From assembly GCA_034401795.1 (NCBI GenBank), contig CM067360.1, positions 124,227,901-124,291,900 on the forward strand: a DNA stretch of 64,000 bases, written 5' to 3'. The translations under genes were made by a program, and so were the position numbers. This document shows, piece after piece, positions 1-12,450 of this stretch (positions within the stretch are counted from its first letter, which is position 1; the number at the start of each line of letters is the position of its first letter). The notes under the pieces were generated by a model. It was given only the letters and a program-made list of their open reading frames with translations, did not search any database and was not told where the DNA came from. Source of the stretch: Chaetoderma sp. LZ-2023a. Lineage: Eukaryota > Mollusca > Caudofoveata > Chaetodermatida > Chaetodermatidae.

Positions 1-1229
1 ACAATAAATGTCATGTCATTTCTGTTTTGAGATGGTCAAACAAGATTGTGTCCATTGTCTTTGGTTATTATCATTCAATAACTAAACCTACTCGAATGTG
101 TTATTTAATAGGTTAGTAATCTCATGTGGCTAATTTATAATTATTAGCTCCCATTTGTCTATGTATCTATCCATATGTCTATCCAAATCAGTGGGATTAT
201 GTCATCCCTCGGACATTATTTGATTTGTATCATCTAGTTTATTATGACATCGGCCTTCATGTGATGTAGTTGATTATGACATCATATTATTGACTGAGAA
301 ATTTGACTCCTCCATTTTCTTTCAGGAGGTTACTTATATTAGATAAATGAAATTAACCCTTTAACACTCATATCAGCCAAAAATGGCTTTTGCCGTGGTC
401 TTGGGAAATGTCAATTTGCGGACCAAAAGAGGACTATTTTCGAAAATTTAGCACTTGAATGACTGGATCGATAATCGAATAATGAATAAATGAATAAATT
501 TGAGGGTTAAAGGGTTATTGAATTAATCTAGCTTCATGTGTTATAATATTTTTTAAATAATAAGGTCTTACCTCCTTTTTATGGCCATAATTATTTATTA
601 CACTTCAGCATATTTTCTGTTGTTTTACTCACCATCATTAAATTAAATAAAAAACAATCATGTATAATTAATTCTTATCATAAATCAAACATGACAAACT
701 TTGCATATCATTGTTTCATGTATAAGTACTTTTTAACTGAATAAATTGTTTTGTATTTATTTGTTACATAATACTGATATACAGTTGATGAAACCTGTCC
801 AGACACAACAATGTTTTGGCCATCAAATGCAATCACTGAATATAGGTGGTCAAGGAACTCTTTGATGGTCAAGACGCCCCAAACTGGTCTTTGCACTCAT
901 CTTCAGGAATGTCACGTTATAGGCCAAGTGGCAATTTTTGGTGAAAATTTTCAAATGAAATGCCAGTTAGTTCAGTGATAAAGTTTCCAAAATAGTCTTC
1001 TTGGTCTGTAGATGGACATTGAATATAAGTAAATATTTTGATTTGACAAATCTGGACCCTTACAAGTTTAAAGCCAATGATGGTGACTCCTTAACCATTT
1101 AACCCTTGAAATGTCAGTGTCTCAATTTCAAGACAATTATTCAGGAAAGCTGTTGAATATTTTGAAATTGTCGCCTCGAAAACAAAGTTCAAGTGGATAT
1201 ACGAATGTTCCCCTTTGTACATATACGTG
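1..1229. other. Non-coding AT-rich stretch
   Basis: I see no gene here. The stretch is AT-rich and carries one palindromic MITE-B copy (353-517). The only open frame is a 62-codon one without recognisable content. Confidence 0.6.
353..517. mobile_element. MITE-B copy 1 (palindromic, TTAACCCTTTAA ends)
   Basis: The copy starts with TTAACCCTTTAAC and ends with its inverse GGTTAAAGGGTT. The inside carries the family signature: 'aatgtc.atttgcgg', 'aaaatttagcact.gaatgactgg' and 'cgataat'. The same family recurs at 39732-39957, 40093-40314, 41658-41889, 45014-45207 and 47001-47239, so this is a short non-autonomous inverted-repeat element with no coding capacity. Confidence 0.65.
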
Positions 1230-2060
1230 ACTAATTGGTTTCCGTGCAATAACTTGTGTTAGACTAAACGGATCTCACCCAAATTCTGATTATAAATTAA
1301 TAGTCATAAGACAGATGTCAAGTTGATGTTCCTTTAGTTATTGCCTGTATTTGCCAGAGTTATCCCCTTGAAATCTTTAAAAAATTTCTTTGATCTGCAA
1401 TAACTTAAGTTAGATCTAACAGATTTGAAACAAATTCAGACTATATCTTAATAATATAAAGCTGGAGGTCAAATTCGTGCTCAGTTAGTTTGCGTCAATA
1501 TTTACAAGAGTTATTGCCCTTGGAATATACAAAACTTATTTATTCTGAACAATAACTTGTGTTAGACTAAATTCAAATGGATTCAAACCGAGTTTGGAAT
1601 ATAGCTTAAAACTACCGAGGCAGAGATCAAGTTCATGCTTCATTAGGTTCCGTCAATATTTGCCGGAGTTATCCCTCGTTGAAAAATGTGAATGTTAATT
1701 TGACAGTTTCCAGACATCGACTTGTAAAATTAAGACTAAACCGATTTGAATCGACTTCGGAAATATCTCAATACTACTGAGGTGGATATCAAGTTCTTGT
1801 TTCATTACTTTTTACCAATATTTTTATCAATATTTCACCCTTGGAAATAAACAAACTTCATTAATTTATCCATTTCCGGTCAATAACTCATACTAGACTA
1901 AACAGATTTGAACCAAATTCGGAATTTAACTGAATACTATTTAGACAGAGATTATATTCATGTTTTATTACTTTTTGTCAATATTTGCCAAAGTTATGAC
2001 CCTTGAAAAATACAAACCTCATTAATTTGACTTCTTTTCCTTACAGCAAACACTGTAATG
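1230..2060. repeat. Degenerate tandem repeat, units of about 150-167 bp
   Basis: An anchor close to 'taacttgtgttagactaaa' recurs near 1251, 1401, 1552, 1719 and 1885. Each is followed by 'gatttgaac.aaattcgga', 'gaggcagagatcaagttc' and 'gccagagttat.ccttgaaa'. The units are strongly diverged, so the array is old. No coding frame runs through it. Confidence 0.75.
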
Positions 2061-2098
2061 TAAAGCACATATAAATTAATTATATGGAGTAGACAAGT

Positions 2099-2499
2099 GA
2101 ATGGACCTTTCCGATTTTAGCTATGCCACGCCCATCTCTAGCTAAGCTCCACCCACACCTCGCTCGTGTTGGGATCGATCGATCTCTGAACACCCTGACT
2201 GTCAATTTCCAAAAAAATACACAGGTTCGCTGTTGAATATTTTGAAACTAATTTGACTGGGTGCTGTTGCACAGCACCCAGTCAAATTAGTTTCAAAACA
2301 TTCAACAGCGTGTTTATTAAATAGCAAAGAATTACAAAGACATACAATTCATACAACGTGTCGGACCATTTGAGATATGGTGACGGTAGTTATGGACCCC
2401 TTTGTGACGTAATGATTATGATGTCATCATACAAGCGCTGAGCTGATTATGACGTCATACGAGGTCTGATGATGGATGGATACTCTGGAAAGGTGAATT
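2099..2499. mobile_element. MITE-A copy 1, about 400 bp with central palindrome
   Basis: The ends are GAATGGACCTTTCC and (inverted) AATTCACCTTTCC, giving imperfect terminal inverted repeats. The centre (2229-2309) is a near-perfect palindrome with arms of about 39 bp reading GCTGTTGAATATTTTGAAAC outward. Other copies lie at 44268-44652, 45591-46020 and 49059-49378 plus 56510-56569. A variant end type is seen at 28514-28843 and 46499-46881. There is no ORF, so it is a non-autonomous DNA element. Confidence 0.8.
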
Positions 2500-2574
2500 G
2501 CCCAAATTCCTTACATTTCATTTCAATAAGCGTGTGAATCAAGGGAATTTTTGTATTGCTTGCCTTGTTATTAT

Positions 2575-3960
2575 TAGTTCACCTCGTCAGAATGGCCAAG
2601 TGAGCTTATGCCATGGTGACCACCTTTCCGTCTGTCATCCGTCCATACACTTTTCCTTTAGAATGCTACTCATTAACTGCGGGGTGGATTTCAACATAAT
2701 CTGGCGCCCCTACGAGGAAGGACTCTATGGGGGTGGGCTTCAGAACTTTTATACAGAATTTTGATTGGTCAATTTTTTGGGTGAAAATCTGATATTTTAT
2801 GAAAAATTAACCAGAAATTGTTAAAATGCTAGTCCTCATTAAACGCTTTGACTGATTTTAAGCAAACTGGAGGGCCACTAGAGTGGTATGTTTCAGAATT
2901 TCTATACAGTATTTTGATTGGTCAATTCTTCCGGGCAGCCATCTTGGGATTTTTCCAAAAATTTTGAAACTCGGTTAAAAGTCCACTCCACATTAACCGC
3001 TTGATTTCAACCAAACACATCTGGAAAAACCCTAGGCTGATACGCTTCAGGACCTGTATACAGAATTTTGACTGCTTGATTTTTAGCTCACCTGGCCCGA
3101 AAAATGTCGGGAAATTGTTTAAAACACTACTCATTAACTGCCTGGGCAATTTCAACCAGACTAGCCTGGAAGGGTACTTGGCTGGTAGGTTTCAAATCTT
3201 GTATACAGAATTTAGATTGGTAGATTTTTCTGGTGGCCATCTTGGATTTTCATAGAGTCTTGTGGTTTCAAAACTTATATGCAAAATTTTGATTAGTCAA
3301 TTTGTTCGGCGGAGATCTTGAATTTTCCGAAAATTGTCAGGAGATCGTTTAAAACACTACTCATTAACTGCTGAGTGATTTGAATCAGACTTAGCTTGAA
3401 GGGCAGTAGGCTTCAGAACTTGTTTACAGAATTTTGATTGGTCAATTTTTCTGATGGCCATCTTGGATTTTCCGAAGATTTTGGGAAATCAGTTAAAACA
3501 TTACTCATTAACCGCTTGGCCGATTTCTACCAAACTCAGCTGAAAGGACCCTATGTGGGTACGCTTCAGAACTTGTATACAGCATTTTGACTGCTTGTTT
3601 TTTAGGTGGCCATCTTGGATTTTCCGAAAAATGGTAATTCATTGAAAATGTTACTCCAAATTTGACAGTATTGGCAATTTCAAATAAGTTTGGCTGGAAG
3701 GATCCTATTGTGGTAGCCTCTAGAATTTCGATTCAGAATGTTGATATGTCAATGTTTTGGCAGCCATCTTTGATTTTCTGAAAATTGTCCAGAACCATTT
3801 AAAAATGGTACTCATTAATCAATTGCCCGATTTCAACAAAACTTGGGTGGAACCATCTTATGGTGGTAGGCTTCAGCATATCAAACACGAATTTTCCGAA
3901 AATTATCCTTCATGTCTATTTAAATGCAAATGGTTCAAACAGTCTTACCAGGTGTCAAAT
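2575..3960. repeat. Tandem-repeat element with 'ggccatcttggattttc' units
   Basis: After a head 'ggccaagtgagcttatgcc' at 2593 come degenerate units of about 150-220 bp. Each carries 'actactcattaactgc', 'gatttcaacca.act', 'cttgtatacagaattttgattgg' and '(t)ggccatcttggattttc' (anchors near 2938, 3237, 3458, 3610 and 3761). The same head begins the longer repeat at 37293-39147, so both belong to one repeat family. The short ORFs crossing it are chance products of the repeats. Confidence 0.75.
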
Positions 3961-5277
3961 GGGTTGGGTTCTTCCTGTATCAATACTGTGCTTCACCAAG
4001 TGTGATTCACCTAAACCCAGGTTTCATTAGGATAGGTTCCTGAGTAGGTGGATAAGGGATTGCAGACCTGGTCCTTCTGTACCCCATGCAACTTGTCAGA
4101 AACTCACTTAAACAATTCACCCAGATGTTCCGGGAGATTCTTGGGTCCATGAGTCTATTCAGGGCGATTCTAGACAAAGATTCACAGAAGGTCCCATCAA
4201 CAAGACGTATTCATTCGTCAGTAATATTGACAACATGGAACGATACCCAGCCAGCTCTAAATTCACAATGGTGGAAGGGCTGGTCAGCTGGAACTGCTTC
4301 ATTATTGGGTTTCAGGCACACTATTTCACCATCCACAACTTGTACAACATCCTTTGCCTCCTGAATGGTATGATCGCTCTCTATGTAAACTGAACCGGTT
4401 AGACTACAGTAGCATAATAATCAAGCTGTTGATGGTGGCTACTAAATGGCAGAAGCCGAACTGTTGGGAACATTCCCTCAGTGGTGATATATCAATACTT
4501 TCTCCGGCTTTCTTGGGTAGGTACCAATGATGTTACCTTCATCCCGGAGGACATCGCCTCCCATCAGTAAGTACCGCTCTCACGATTATGGCTAACCCGT
4601 TGACATCGTGAGATATGAGACGGAATCCCTCAATTTAGGATGGTCTTGTTTTATATGTGCATATGCCCAGCTGTTAAAGTTGGGAACTGATACTCCTAAC
4701 TGAGGCAGGGATGCGAAGCATTTTGGAGTGGCTCTCACAAGTCAATTGCATTATTATGGTAGACGGTGTAGGTGTACATTCATCTATGACTCATTCTAGC
4801 TGCCTTTAATTGCCCAGTGTCTATGGTGTCCTGTTAATCATGTAAAGCAGTAGAAATGAATGAGCCAAACTTCCTATTCTGAGTCATCGTATTAACTATG
4901 TTAATGATGTTGTAGAACAGGATTCCACTTACTGCTTTGGATGAGGCTGGAGCATCTGTGGTTCACTTGGTCTCCACCACACGCTTAAGTGTTAGTCTTT
5001 ATTTAAATTTGTTTTATTAGGTCGGTCACAGGATTCATCAAGATATGTCGGAACAGGTTTTGCCTTCCAAGTTATATCTCTGTTCCAGTGAAGAAAGTTC
5101 ACCACAAGAGCAACATCAGATGGCTGACCTTGATCATTCTTTCGATAATCTTTGGATTGGACAAGGTAGAAGGGTGTGTCCATATGTTACCCTCTGTTAG
5201 GTGTAGTGTTGTCTGTGGGACCCTTCTTCCAGCTTGGATCTTAGGCTGTCCATAACCAATGGTCCTTGTTAGCTTAA
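3961..5277. other. Unassigned non-coding stretch
   Basis: I find no credible gene. Open frames of 92 codons (4086-4364, +) and 63 codons (4992-5183, -) have no recognisable motif. It lies just upstream of a Ty3/gypsy pol remnant and could contain further decayed element sequence, but I cannot see it. Confidence 0.5.
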
Positions 5278-6422
5278 AGCTGGATTTGGTTCTCTGGCCA
5301 TGCCTCGGATACCAGGAGAGAAAAATTCACCATCTCTCTATGTTGAACTCTTGCGGCAGAGGATAGAACAGGCCCATGAGTTAGTGAGAGAAACATTATC
5401 CACTGCACACCGGCGGCAAAAGACATGGCACGACCGGAGGGTGCATGGAGATCCGTATGAAGCAAGAAAGATGGTTTGGGTACACGATTCACGACGGTCT
5501 GCAAATGTGCCAAGTAAATTGAGTTACCAGTGGAAAGGCCCCTATGTGGTAGTAGGTAAAAAAGTGAGACGTGACCTACCGTATCCGTGCTTCGGATGGC
5601 CTGACCTCAGTCATCCACTTCGATTGACTTAAACCATGTGTCAGTGATGACCCAGCACCAGAACTCGGACTGGGCGTTTTTCGTGACACCGGTACCCAGA
5701 CAGATATTTCTACGGAAACTAGTATTCCCACGGTTAGCGCAGAGCACCGCGGTGCCAGTTTGGCCCCACTTCTACCAAGCCAGAATGCGGGTGAACAAGC
5801 AGCTAATGCTAACGACGATGACGAGATACGTACTCGCCCTCTCCCTCCTCAGCACGGGTCTATTCGATCTGGGAAGTCGTATCTGAAGAACTTTGTGTTT
5901 GTTTTGTCCAAGGGACCGGATGGAAAAGCTGTTCCTCCGATCTCTTCCCGTTCCCACCCACTTCATGTTATGCCCCCCCCCCCCATCATTGAGTTGCCAC
6001 AAGCGGAGGCTGAGGCCGACCCAAGCCATGCTTCCCGTGGGGTGGAACATATGATGAATAGCATGGAAGTAAAGAGGCTAGATGAAGCCTTGGTGTGTCT
6101 AGAACCACAAAACCGTACAACAAGGTGTACCCGGACACCCTTTCCCGTAGTCCCACCTACGCCATCATTCCAATTGGCATCCCTCATCTATAAACCAAGT
6201 TCGGACATCACCGGCCCAGTCCATTTCACACTCCACTTGTCATCTGTTGACCGTCAATCTTCAGATATGAGAGAGACTGCTGCAACAGAGGAGGTGGCAT
6301 CCCGCACCGCACCGACCAACATTATCCCCCGTGGTGGGCAGGGAAGCAGCCTGTTCAGCAGACTCTCGGCTCGAATTTTCCCGGTGTCTAAAAACTACGA
6401 CAGGACACCAACCGTCGTGTAA
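5278..6422 (+). pseudogene. Ty3/gypsy-type pol remnant: C-terminal integrase and tail
   Basis: This is the 3' end of a long-terminal-repeat retrotransposon polyprotein. The frame at 5300-5632 shows the helical 'YVELLRQRIEQAHELVRETL' segment, then 'KTWHDRR.HGDPYE.....VWV' and the GPY/F motif 'YQWKGPYVV', diagnostic of the integrase C-terminal domain. A frameshift near 5565 moves the reading into the frame of 5760. There 'YRIRASDG' and 'VIHFD' continue, interrupted by a TGA (5625-5627) where the family has an arginine codon before 'LKPC'. An open Pro/Ser-rich tail follows to the stop near 6420. RT, RNase H and the integrase core are missing, so the copy is 5'-truncated and dead. No matching LTR pair was found. 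Confidence 0.8.
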
Positions 6423-8740
6423 TGGGAGATGACCACATCCCCCTGTCCAAAGGCCACCCCATCCATTCGGCCTACCATACTCCCCCGTGAGCAGTCAGGA
6501 CATCACATCACAGACAGAACATCATCACATACAGAGCACACCGGCCCTCAAGGCTGGATACGTCAATTCGTCATTGCGCGTACATTACATACCTACTCGG
6601 TTATACTCAGCATAACAGAGCCATTCAACATCGGCAACAACATCATTTAGCAGCACCTACCAGTATTAATTAATTCCCGATAGAGACATAAAAATTCCCG
6701 CAAACTAAGAGGGATAGGCTCCTGGAAGGTTTGCGGGAATAGGCGGGCGAGGGTCCGGAGGCACGTAAAATCATTTTTATAGGGATGAGGAGATACTGAA
6801 GGCCTCTGTGTCTAACGAAGGATGAATTAACATCCTACTGTGGTACCATCTAGTCGCCGCAATGTTCGGGCTGCTGAGATTTTTGGTTCATCTGAGCTCA
6901 GTAAGTGGACATGCGTGGTACGTGGATGAGTCCACACCCAGGGCGCACTTCTCTGCAGACCTCTGGAGTTGGTTTGTCGGAGATGCCCTGCAGGCAAGGC
7001 CGGGGGAAACGGTCAAAGTTCGTATTCTGTTGGCAGATAGGTATGGATCAGACCATCGGTTGCCCCTGCGCATGAGCTCAGATGGTGATCGCTATCGACT
7101 GGGTCGCCGGCCAGTCGTCTTGATCATGTCAGTTCATCAACCCGCTCCTGGTTATGAGTAGTCAATATGGCTCAATGTACAGTCAGGCCATGGCAAGCGT
7201 TCATATTGCGAGGCATGCCTCCTGTGATCAGAGAACATGAAAAGTGTTTCTTTGGGAAGCAGGAGGGTATGTGTGTGAGACGGTGTAATCCGTCACTTGC
7301 CGGACAGGTGGAGCAGTCTGGCGCCCGGGTACCTGTGGGGTGGATGGTCTGTCTAGTACAATCTGCGCAGGGCCTCAGCTAAAATGACGTCAAAGTACGA
7401 TCTACGCGAGGGCCTTATCTGTGATGCATCTAGCGGACATCGCCTCCGTGTTATGGTCTATGCGGGGCTGCAGCCCCTTGCCAAGATGACCCTATTGGCG
7501 CCCAGTACTGTGTTCGCTCGGCTCGGGAGTCGTCAGTGTGCATCTTGACTCTGTCCTGGATTATGTCCCCCTAACTCGGACAGGTCTTTATCTCAGGCAT
7601 GTACAGAGAGGTACCTAGCCTAGGCTGCATCCTGTGTGGGGAACTGGGCATCCGTCCGCCGTGGCGGGGACAGGGAACCACACCGGGAAGGCCAATTGGT
7701 ACAAGTGACAGTTCCACCCGCAAAAGCTGCGGGAGAAATAATATCTCCCGCAAACCCCACCTCCCATAATAACAACAGACTTGGCATTTACCAGCATGGA
7801 AAACTGGATTGCGCCCACTTCGCTTATAACATTGGCATCATACAGCAGCCCGGACATCCCGACAACAACATTATCATCAACAAACGATAGCCAACAAATC
7901 TCCAGCACACACCTTCCTATCTAGTTACGGGAGAACTGATCATATGGATATAAGGAGTGCACTACAGCCATCTACAGTACGCATCACAGGAGGAACGTTT
8001 GTCCAACGTTCCTCCCCCCCCCCCTCCCTTTTCCCCAACATCGTACAGAAACAGCCAAAATCTACATACTTCATCTACACGTAATAACAGTCAATATTAT
8101 TAAGAGAGCAAGATGCCCGCATTGTCGTCAGTCACGAGTAGGATTTTACTACCGAAAAGTTGAATTCGATAATGGATTGATCAAAGTTACGACAGCATCC
8201 GACAGGTCATCTGCGCTTTAAAGTAACTGTCCCATCCACGGGCTCGGCCATTACAGAATGAAATACCATCAAGGTTCGATAAAGTTGACATCATGCCGCC
8301 TCTTCACCCCACCCACCACCCCCCACCCCACTCCCACCCCCATTCCTGCACCTGGCGGCCATAAAGACGTCACCTTCACTACAGCGCAAGTATCATCCAC
8401 AGATAATCAGCCATGCGTATCAGATTCAAATCACCAACATCTCAGAAACATAGACACTCAGGTTGACTGTATTCACAATCTCCAAACGACGGCATTGTAA
8501 ATTGTAATACAGTTGCACCCACCTCCGAGTTGCACTGTAATTTAACCATTAATAAGTGGCATTAATGTGTATGGTCTAGGCTGGGACGGAGCTAGTTCTA
8601 CCCATTAAGGAGAATGCTTGGCAGCCCTCCCGCTCGGAAAACGCAGCTATCTTGTCGGGATCAGTAACATTAATCTACCGCCTGAATAGATCTGTTTAAC
8701 CCACACATCAAATTACTTACAACTTTACTGTTATATTTTT
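6423..8740. other. Unassigned region with GC-richer patches and small hairpins
   Basis: No recognised gene. Short open frames exist at 6862-7161 (99 codons) and 7167-7382 (71 codons), with no known motif. Two small hairpins share the word TCCCGCAAAC: 6694-6705 with 6729-6740 (12-bp perfect arms), and 7733-7755 (arms GCGGGAGA/TCTCCCGC). It may include the LTR or flank of the preceding retrotransposon remnant, which I cannot prove. Confidence 0.4.
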
Positions 8741-9030
8741 GATTAAGAACACAACTGCTCTACCATGCTACAAATCATTAGCGCACGCGCCGGTAAAGTG
8801 GCATACAAAATCTAACAGTATAATTACAAGGAGAATTTCAAAAATTCTCTTCCCTGCGTTCCAGTCCAACTTCAACTATGATGTAGTCTCCCTGGTTATC
8901 ATGGTAATGCTAAACTGGTTAGCCGCACCGACACCAAAATTAGTAGTTTATGCTTTTGCTGTGTACAGTTCTGTTAGTAGACAGCATAAAAGTTCATTTG
9001 TACATCTCTATTCACACCACTCTGCAATGA

Positions 9031-10337
9031 CTATTTTCGTCTTTTGTGGAGGTGGTTAAGTTCTCGGGCTCTGTAGTGATGGGCTCTGTAACAGAGCCAG
9101 CGAGACATTACTTCTATCGTTTCTGAAATTGATGTACTGATGTTGTAGGTACTTCCTTCAGGGGTTGTTAGTGGAGTTAGGGTCTGAGAATCGAGGGTCA
9201 GTGTTAGAAGCTGCTGTTCACTAAGTGTTGATTGGAGAAGGCTTTCCATATATCTCTTATAGCAGACTGCATTTGGGTAGACATTTTTGCACCGAAAGGG
9301 AAAGTGAGCAAAGTCCTCTGGTTCAACTTGACATATAGGACAGCTATCTGATTCACGCCCGCCAGTGAATTTGTTTCTTGTGCTCTGTAGAGTGTAGCAT
9401 CCAGTGAGAATCTTTGCTTTAATCGTAGCTCTTTGTACATCTCTTACATCTGATGAATTAGTCCAAATATGGTGTGAAATACCAATCTGACACTTCGCTA
9501 TACATAGGTGCTGCAGAGTGCTCTTACTATGGGCTTCGTCGTGGAGTGAATTGGTCCAGAATGAGTTGACATTACTACGAACTTTGGTACTCCATGTTAA
9601 TTTCTTTACAGGATTCTCTAGAAGGCGGAGTGGACTACCCAAATTGTATTTCTTGAATAAGGCAGCAACCATTGAAACCCAGCTCCTTTCTTTTAGTTGA
9701 GTCATGATGAGCTGACGATATGCTAATTTTGCAATAGTAGAGTCTCGTTGACGCGCTATTGCTCCAAATAGAGTTAACCGCCTAGCATCAATTTCTGCTT
9801 CTATGGGTCTAGCTCCTAGAAGAAGATATATGGCTGCTTTCGCACAGGTTTTCTGGATACGCTGTATATATCTGAGAGTGTTCCTGTGGAATAGTTCTAG
9901 GGCATCCATCTCCTTCTGCGTTATCCATATTGATTCGAGCCCATGTATATAGCAAGGTAGGATATAAGTGGTGTACAGCTTGTAGGCTACTGTTGGTGGA
10001 AGACCATTAAGTCCATATATAGCGTACGTCGCCCTTTACTAATTCTTTCACTGATGAATGATGACAGCTGAGATGAAAGATTGATATTTCTGGTCAGACC
10101 TAAATGTGTGAACTCTTCGCAGACAGTAACTGGGTTTCCATTAAGATGCCAGTAGTGACTGCTGCTCCAAGTATCTGATGGGATGCTGGTGTTGAAGACA
10201 GAAATAGTCGTTTTAGTAGGATGAAGCTTGTATCTTTCGTAATTAGCATATGACTGGACTATAGGCAGACTGAGTTGAAGATCATTGGTCGTGTCAGACA
10301 TAAGGCACCAGGTCGTCAGCACAGGCCACTCTGTCAA
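9031..10337 (-). pseudogene. LINE ORF2, C-terminal third (post-RT, zinc knuckle)
   Basis: Two frames (10337-9987 and 9909-9031) continue the reverse transcriptase region of the same element, with a frameshift/gap between them near 9950. The first carries the post-catalytic part with 'NGNPVTVCEEFTHLGL', typical of the RT thumb start. The second ends with a CPIC-x7-DFAHF-x4-C type zinc knuckle (about residues 190-212) common to LINE ORF2 C-termini in molluscs. It ends with a stop at 9031. The knuckle is thought to bind RNA or DNA during target-primed reverse transcription. The copy is non-functional because ORF2 is interrupted. Confidence 0.8.
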
Positions 10338-10914
10338 TGTATATGGTACAAATCTTTAGGCCTGAGTTTTTCTGGCCAAGATCTAATAGCAGGTCATTGA
10401 GGTAGATTTTATAGTCATAGGCACTGGTCACGCCTCCCTGTCTAACGTCCTGATAGATCGCAAAGGGACTACTTATAAGATCCTCATATTTAATCTTTGC
10501 AGTTAGGTTCTTGTATGATAGCATTTTCAGTTGTAGCCACAGCCCGCAAAGGCCGTAGTTATGATATTTTCTAATTAACGAGTCATGGTTTACGACGTCG
10601 AATGCTTTTTGTGCATCAACACTTGCCACATAGAGCGCTGAATGTCGATTCTTGGCATGGAGGATTGCTTCAGTGATGATAACTGCTGCCATACCTGGTG
10701 ATGCATTTGCAGTGAACCCATACTGAAGATCATCTTGTACACTGTCTATAAGGCTTTTGGAATGTGCAAGCATCATGTGATCTATAATCTTTGAGATAAT
10801 AGGGGAGACTGTGATTCCACGATAATTGTCCAGATATTGAGCTGGTTTGCCTTTCTTGTGTATTGCTGAGAGATGACCAGATTTTAGTGACTCAGGAATG
10901 TGAGCGTGGTTCAC
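10294..10914 (-). pseudogene. LINE ORF2, reverse transcriptase core
   Basis: This frame encodes fingers and palm of a non-LTR reverse transcriptase: 'NYRGITVSPIISKIID' (block 2), 'SVDAQKAFDVVNHDSL' (block with first catalytic Asp), 'VRQGGVTSAYDYKIYLNDLL' (block B/C) and a final 'CADD' where active relatives have F/YADD. The two Asp are kept but the first residue is Cys. The frame breaks just after this motif and resumes at 10337 in another frame. Neighbours are the endonuclease upstream and the zinc-knuckle segment downstream. Confidence 0.88.
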
Positions 10915-11112
10915 AATTGCTGTGCAGATCTGGACTAGAAATGGTGCTACTGAAGTGATACCAAATTCATCTGCTCCTTTACCATTCTTTAATTTTGAGA
11001 TGTACTGTTTTACTTCACTAGCTGTAATTGGAATTATAGATTGCTGGTTTCATGCAGATGTCTGGATGGCTTTGGCATCCTTCATAACGAGGGTGTTGTA
11101 TTCTTCTTCAAA

Positions 11113-12450
11113 TTAGGCATTTTGTTCAGGTTGTGCTAGAGTGGAGAAATGAGCGTACATGGCCCTCGTGATATCCTCTTGGGTCGTGACATGCACATCG
11201 TCGATCACAAGCTCAGCAATCCTGCCAACTTTTATCTTTCGTTGAGCTGCTACTAGGCAATAGAAGAGACGAGAATCTGTGGTAGATGCTGTTGATATCT
11301 GACTATATAGCTTCTCTCTGGTATTCCCTGCTGCCTTATTCTGTGTGCGACGTACATTTTTCTTGGCTTCTTTACGGGAGATACTTGTGGCATGAGAACT
11401 GCCTGGTCTTCCAGCTTTCTTCCAGAGGTAATGTGCTTTCCTAGATATCTTGATTGCTTCCACTGTATTTTTGTTCATAGTCTTCTGATTTCTAGACGGT
11501 GATGTGGTTTTATTAGGAACATTTGATTCAGCTGCTGTTTTCATTGTATCGATAAGGTGCTGGACTGCACCATCAATGCCATCAGTGCTACTAGGAGACT
11601 GGGCATTATCCAGTTTTTCCTTTACCTCGTCTGAGTATGCATTGTTGTTATCTAGCCAGCAGGTTCTGGAAATTATGGTTGGTTTAGTAGCAGTACATTG
11701 TTTAGTGATGTCTACACCTTGTATAATACCATTGACCTCAACATGGGTAGAGCAATTAGTTGGAGAATCATCAGGATGCCCTATAGTAAGGTGTGTCAGG
11801 TAATTCGAGTCTGTTGTAAAGATGTAGTCAATTTGTGAGCTGTATCGGCCACATCCTGAGTACAAGGTATCTTGTCCACCTGGATCTCCACCTTGGCTAA
11901 GATTGTGTTCACTGACAAAGTTTCTGAACCTGCAACTAAAAGCATCTGTCCTATGATCGAGCAATGAGGCATTGAAATCTCCACCCAAGATGATAATATG
12001 ACTGTTATGGTAGGTAGTATGTAGTTCGTGGAGCTCATCGAGGATTTCGTAGTACTCATGAACTGTATGAGAGCCTCTACAAGGGAAATACACAGATACA
12101 ACACACAGAGGAGGATTGCTGTTTACTGTAATAAGGCATACTCTGTCACTGCCCTCCTCTATGGAATCAACTAAATGATCTAACTCTTTTTTCCAGAAAA
12201 TGGCTGTACCACTATGACCACGTGCGCGATATTTAGGACGAACTGGTTCTTTTTGATCATATGACTTTGCAATGATATTGTAGTCCGGATGAATGTTTCT
12301 CAGACTATCACTTTCAAATTAATATAGGTGGTGCTCCTGGACAAGTAATATATCTGTGCTGCTTAGGAGCTCCTCAAGGTATATCCGATTGCCTACTGCG
12401 CCTTCAATATTAATGGTGGCGATTCGGATGGGTTCAGGCCTATGACTAAA
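11113..12450 (-). pseudogene. LINE ORF2, APE-type endonuclease
   Basis: The segment encodes an exonuclease-endonuclease-phosphatase fold that nicks target DNA. From about 12450 the frame reads 'RIATINIEGAVGNRIYLEEL' (first strand, N residue), then 'ILLVQEHH' (catalytic Glu region), one TAA at about 12319, 'GTAIFWKKEL', 'GGDFNAS' (Asp/Asn pair) and 'SSQIDYIFTT' (Asp before the final strand). The last canonical SDH appears as STH (in 'CSTHVEV'), a substitution of the aspartate next to the catalytic His. A charged linker towards the RT follows. The stop inside, and the loss of this aspartate, mark it as dead. Confidence 0.85.

Noticed and set aside
6862-7161. 99-codon frame with hydrophobic start, possible secreted protein
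   Set aside because: The hydrophobic stretch is short, there is no family similarity, and it lies in a region of decayed elements.
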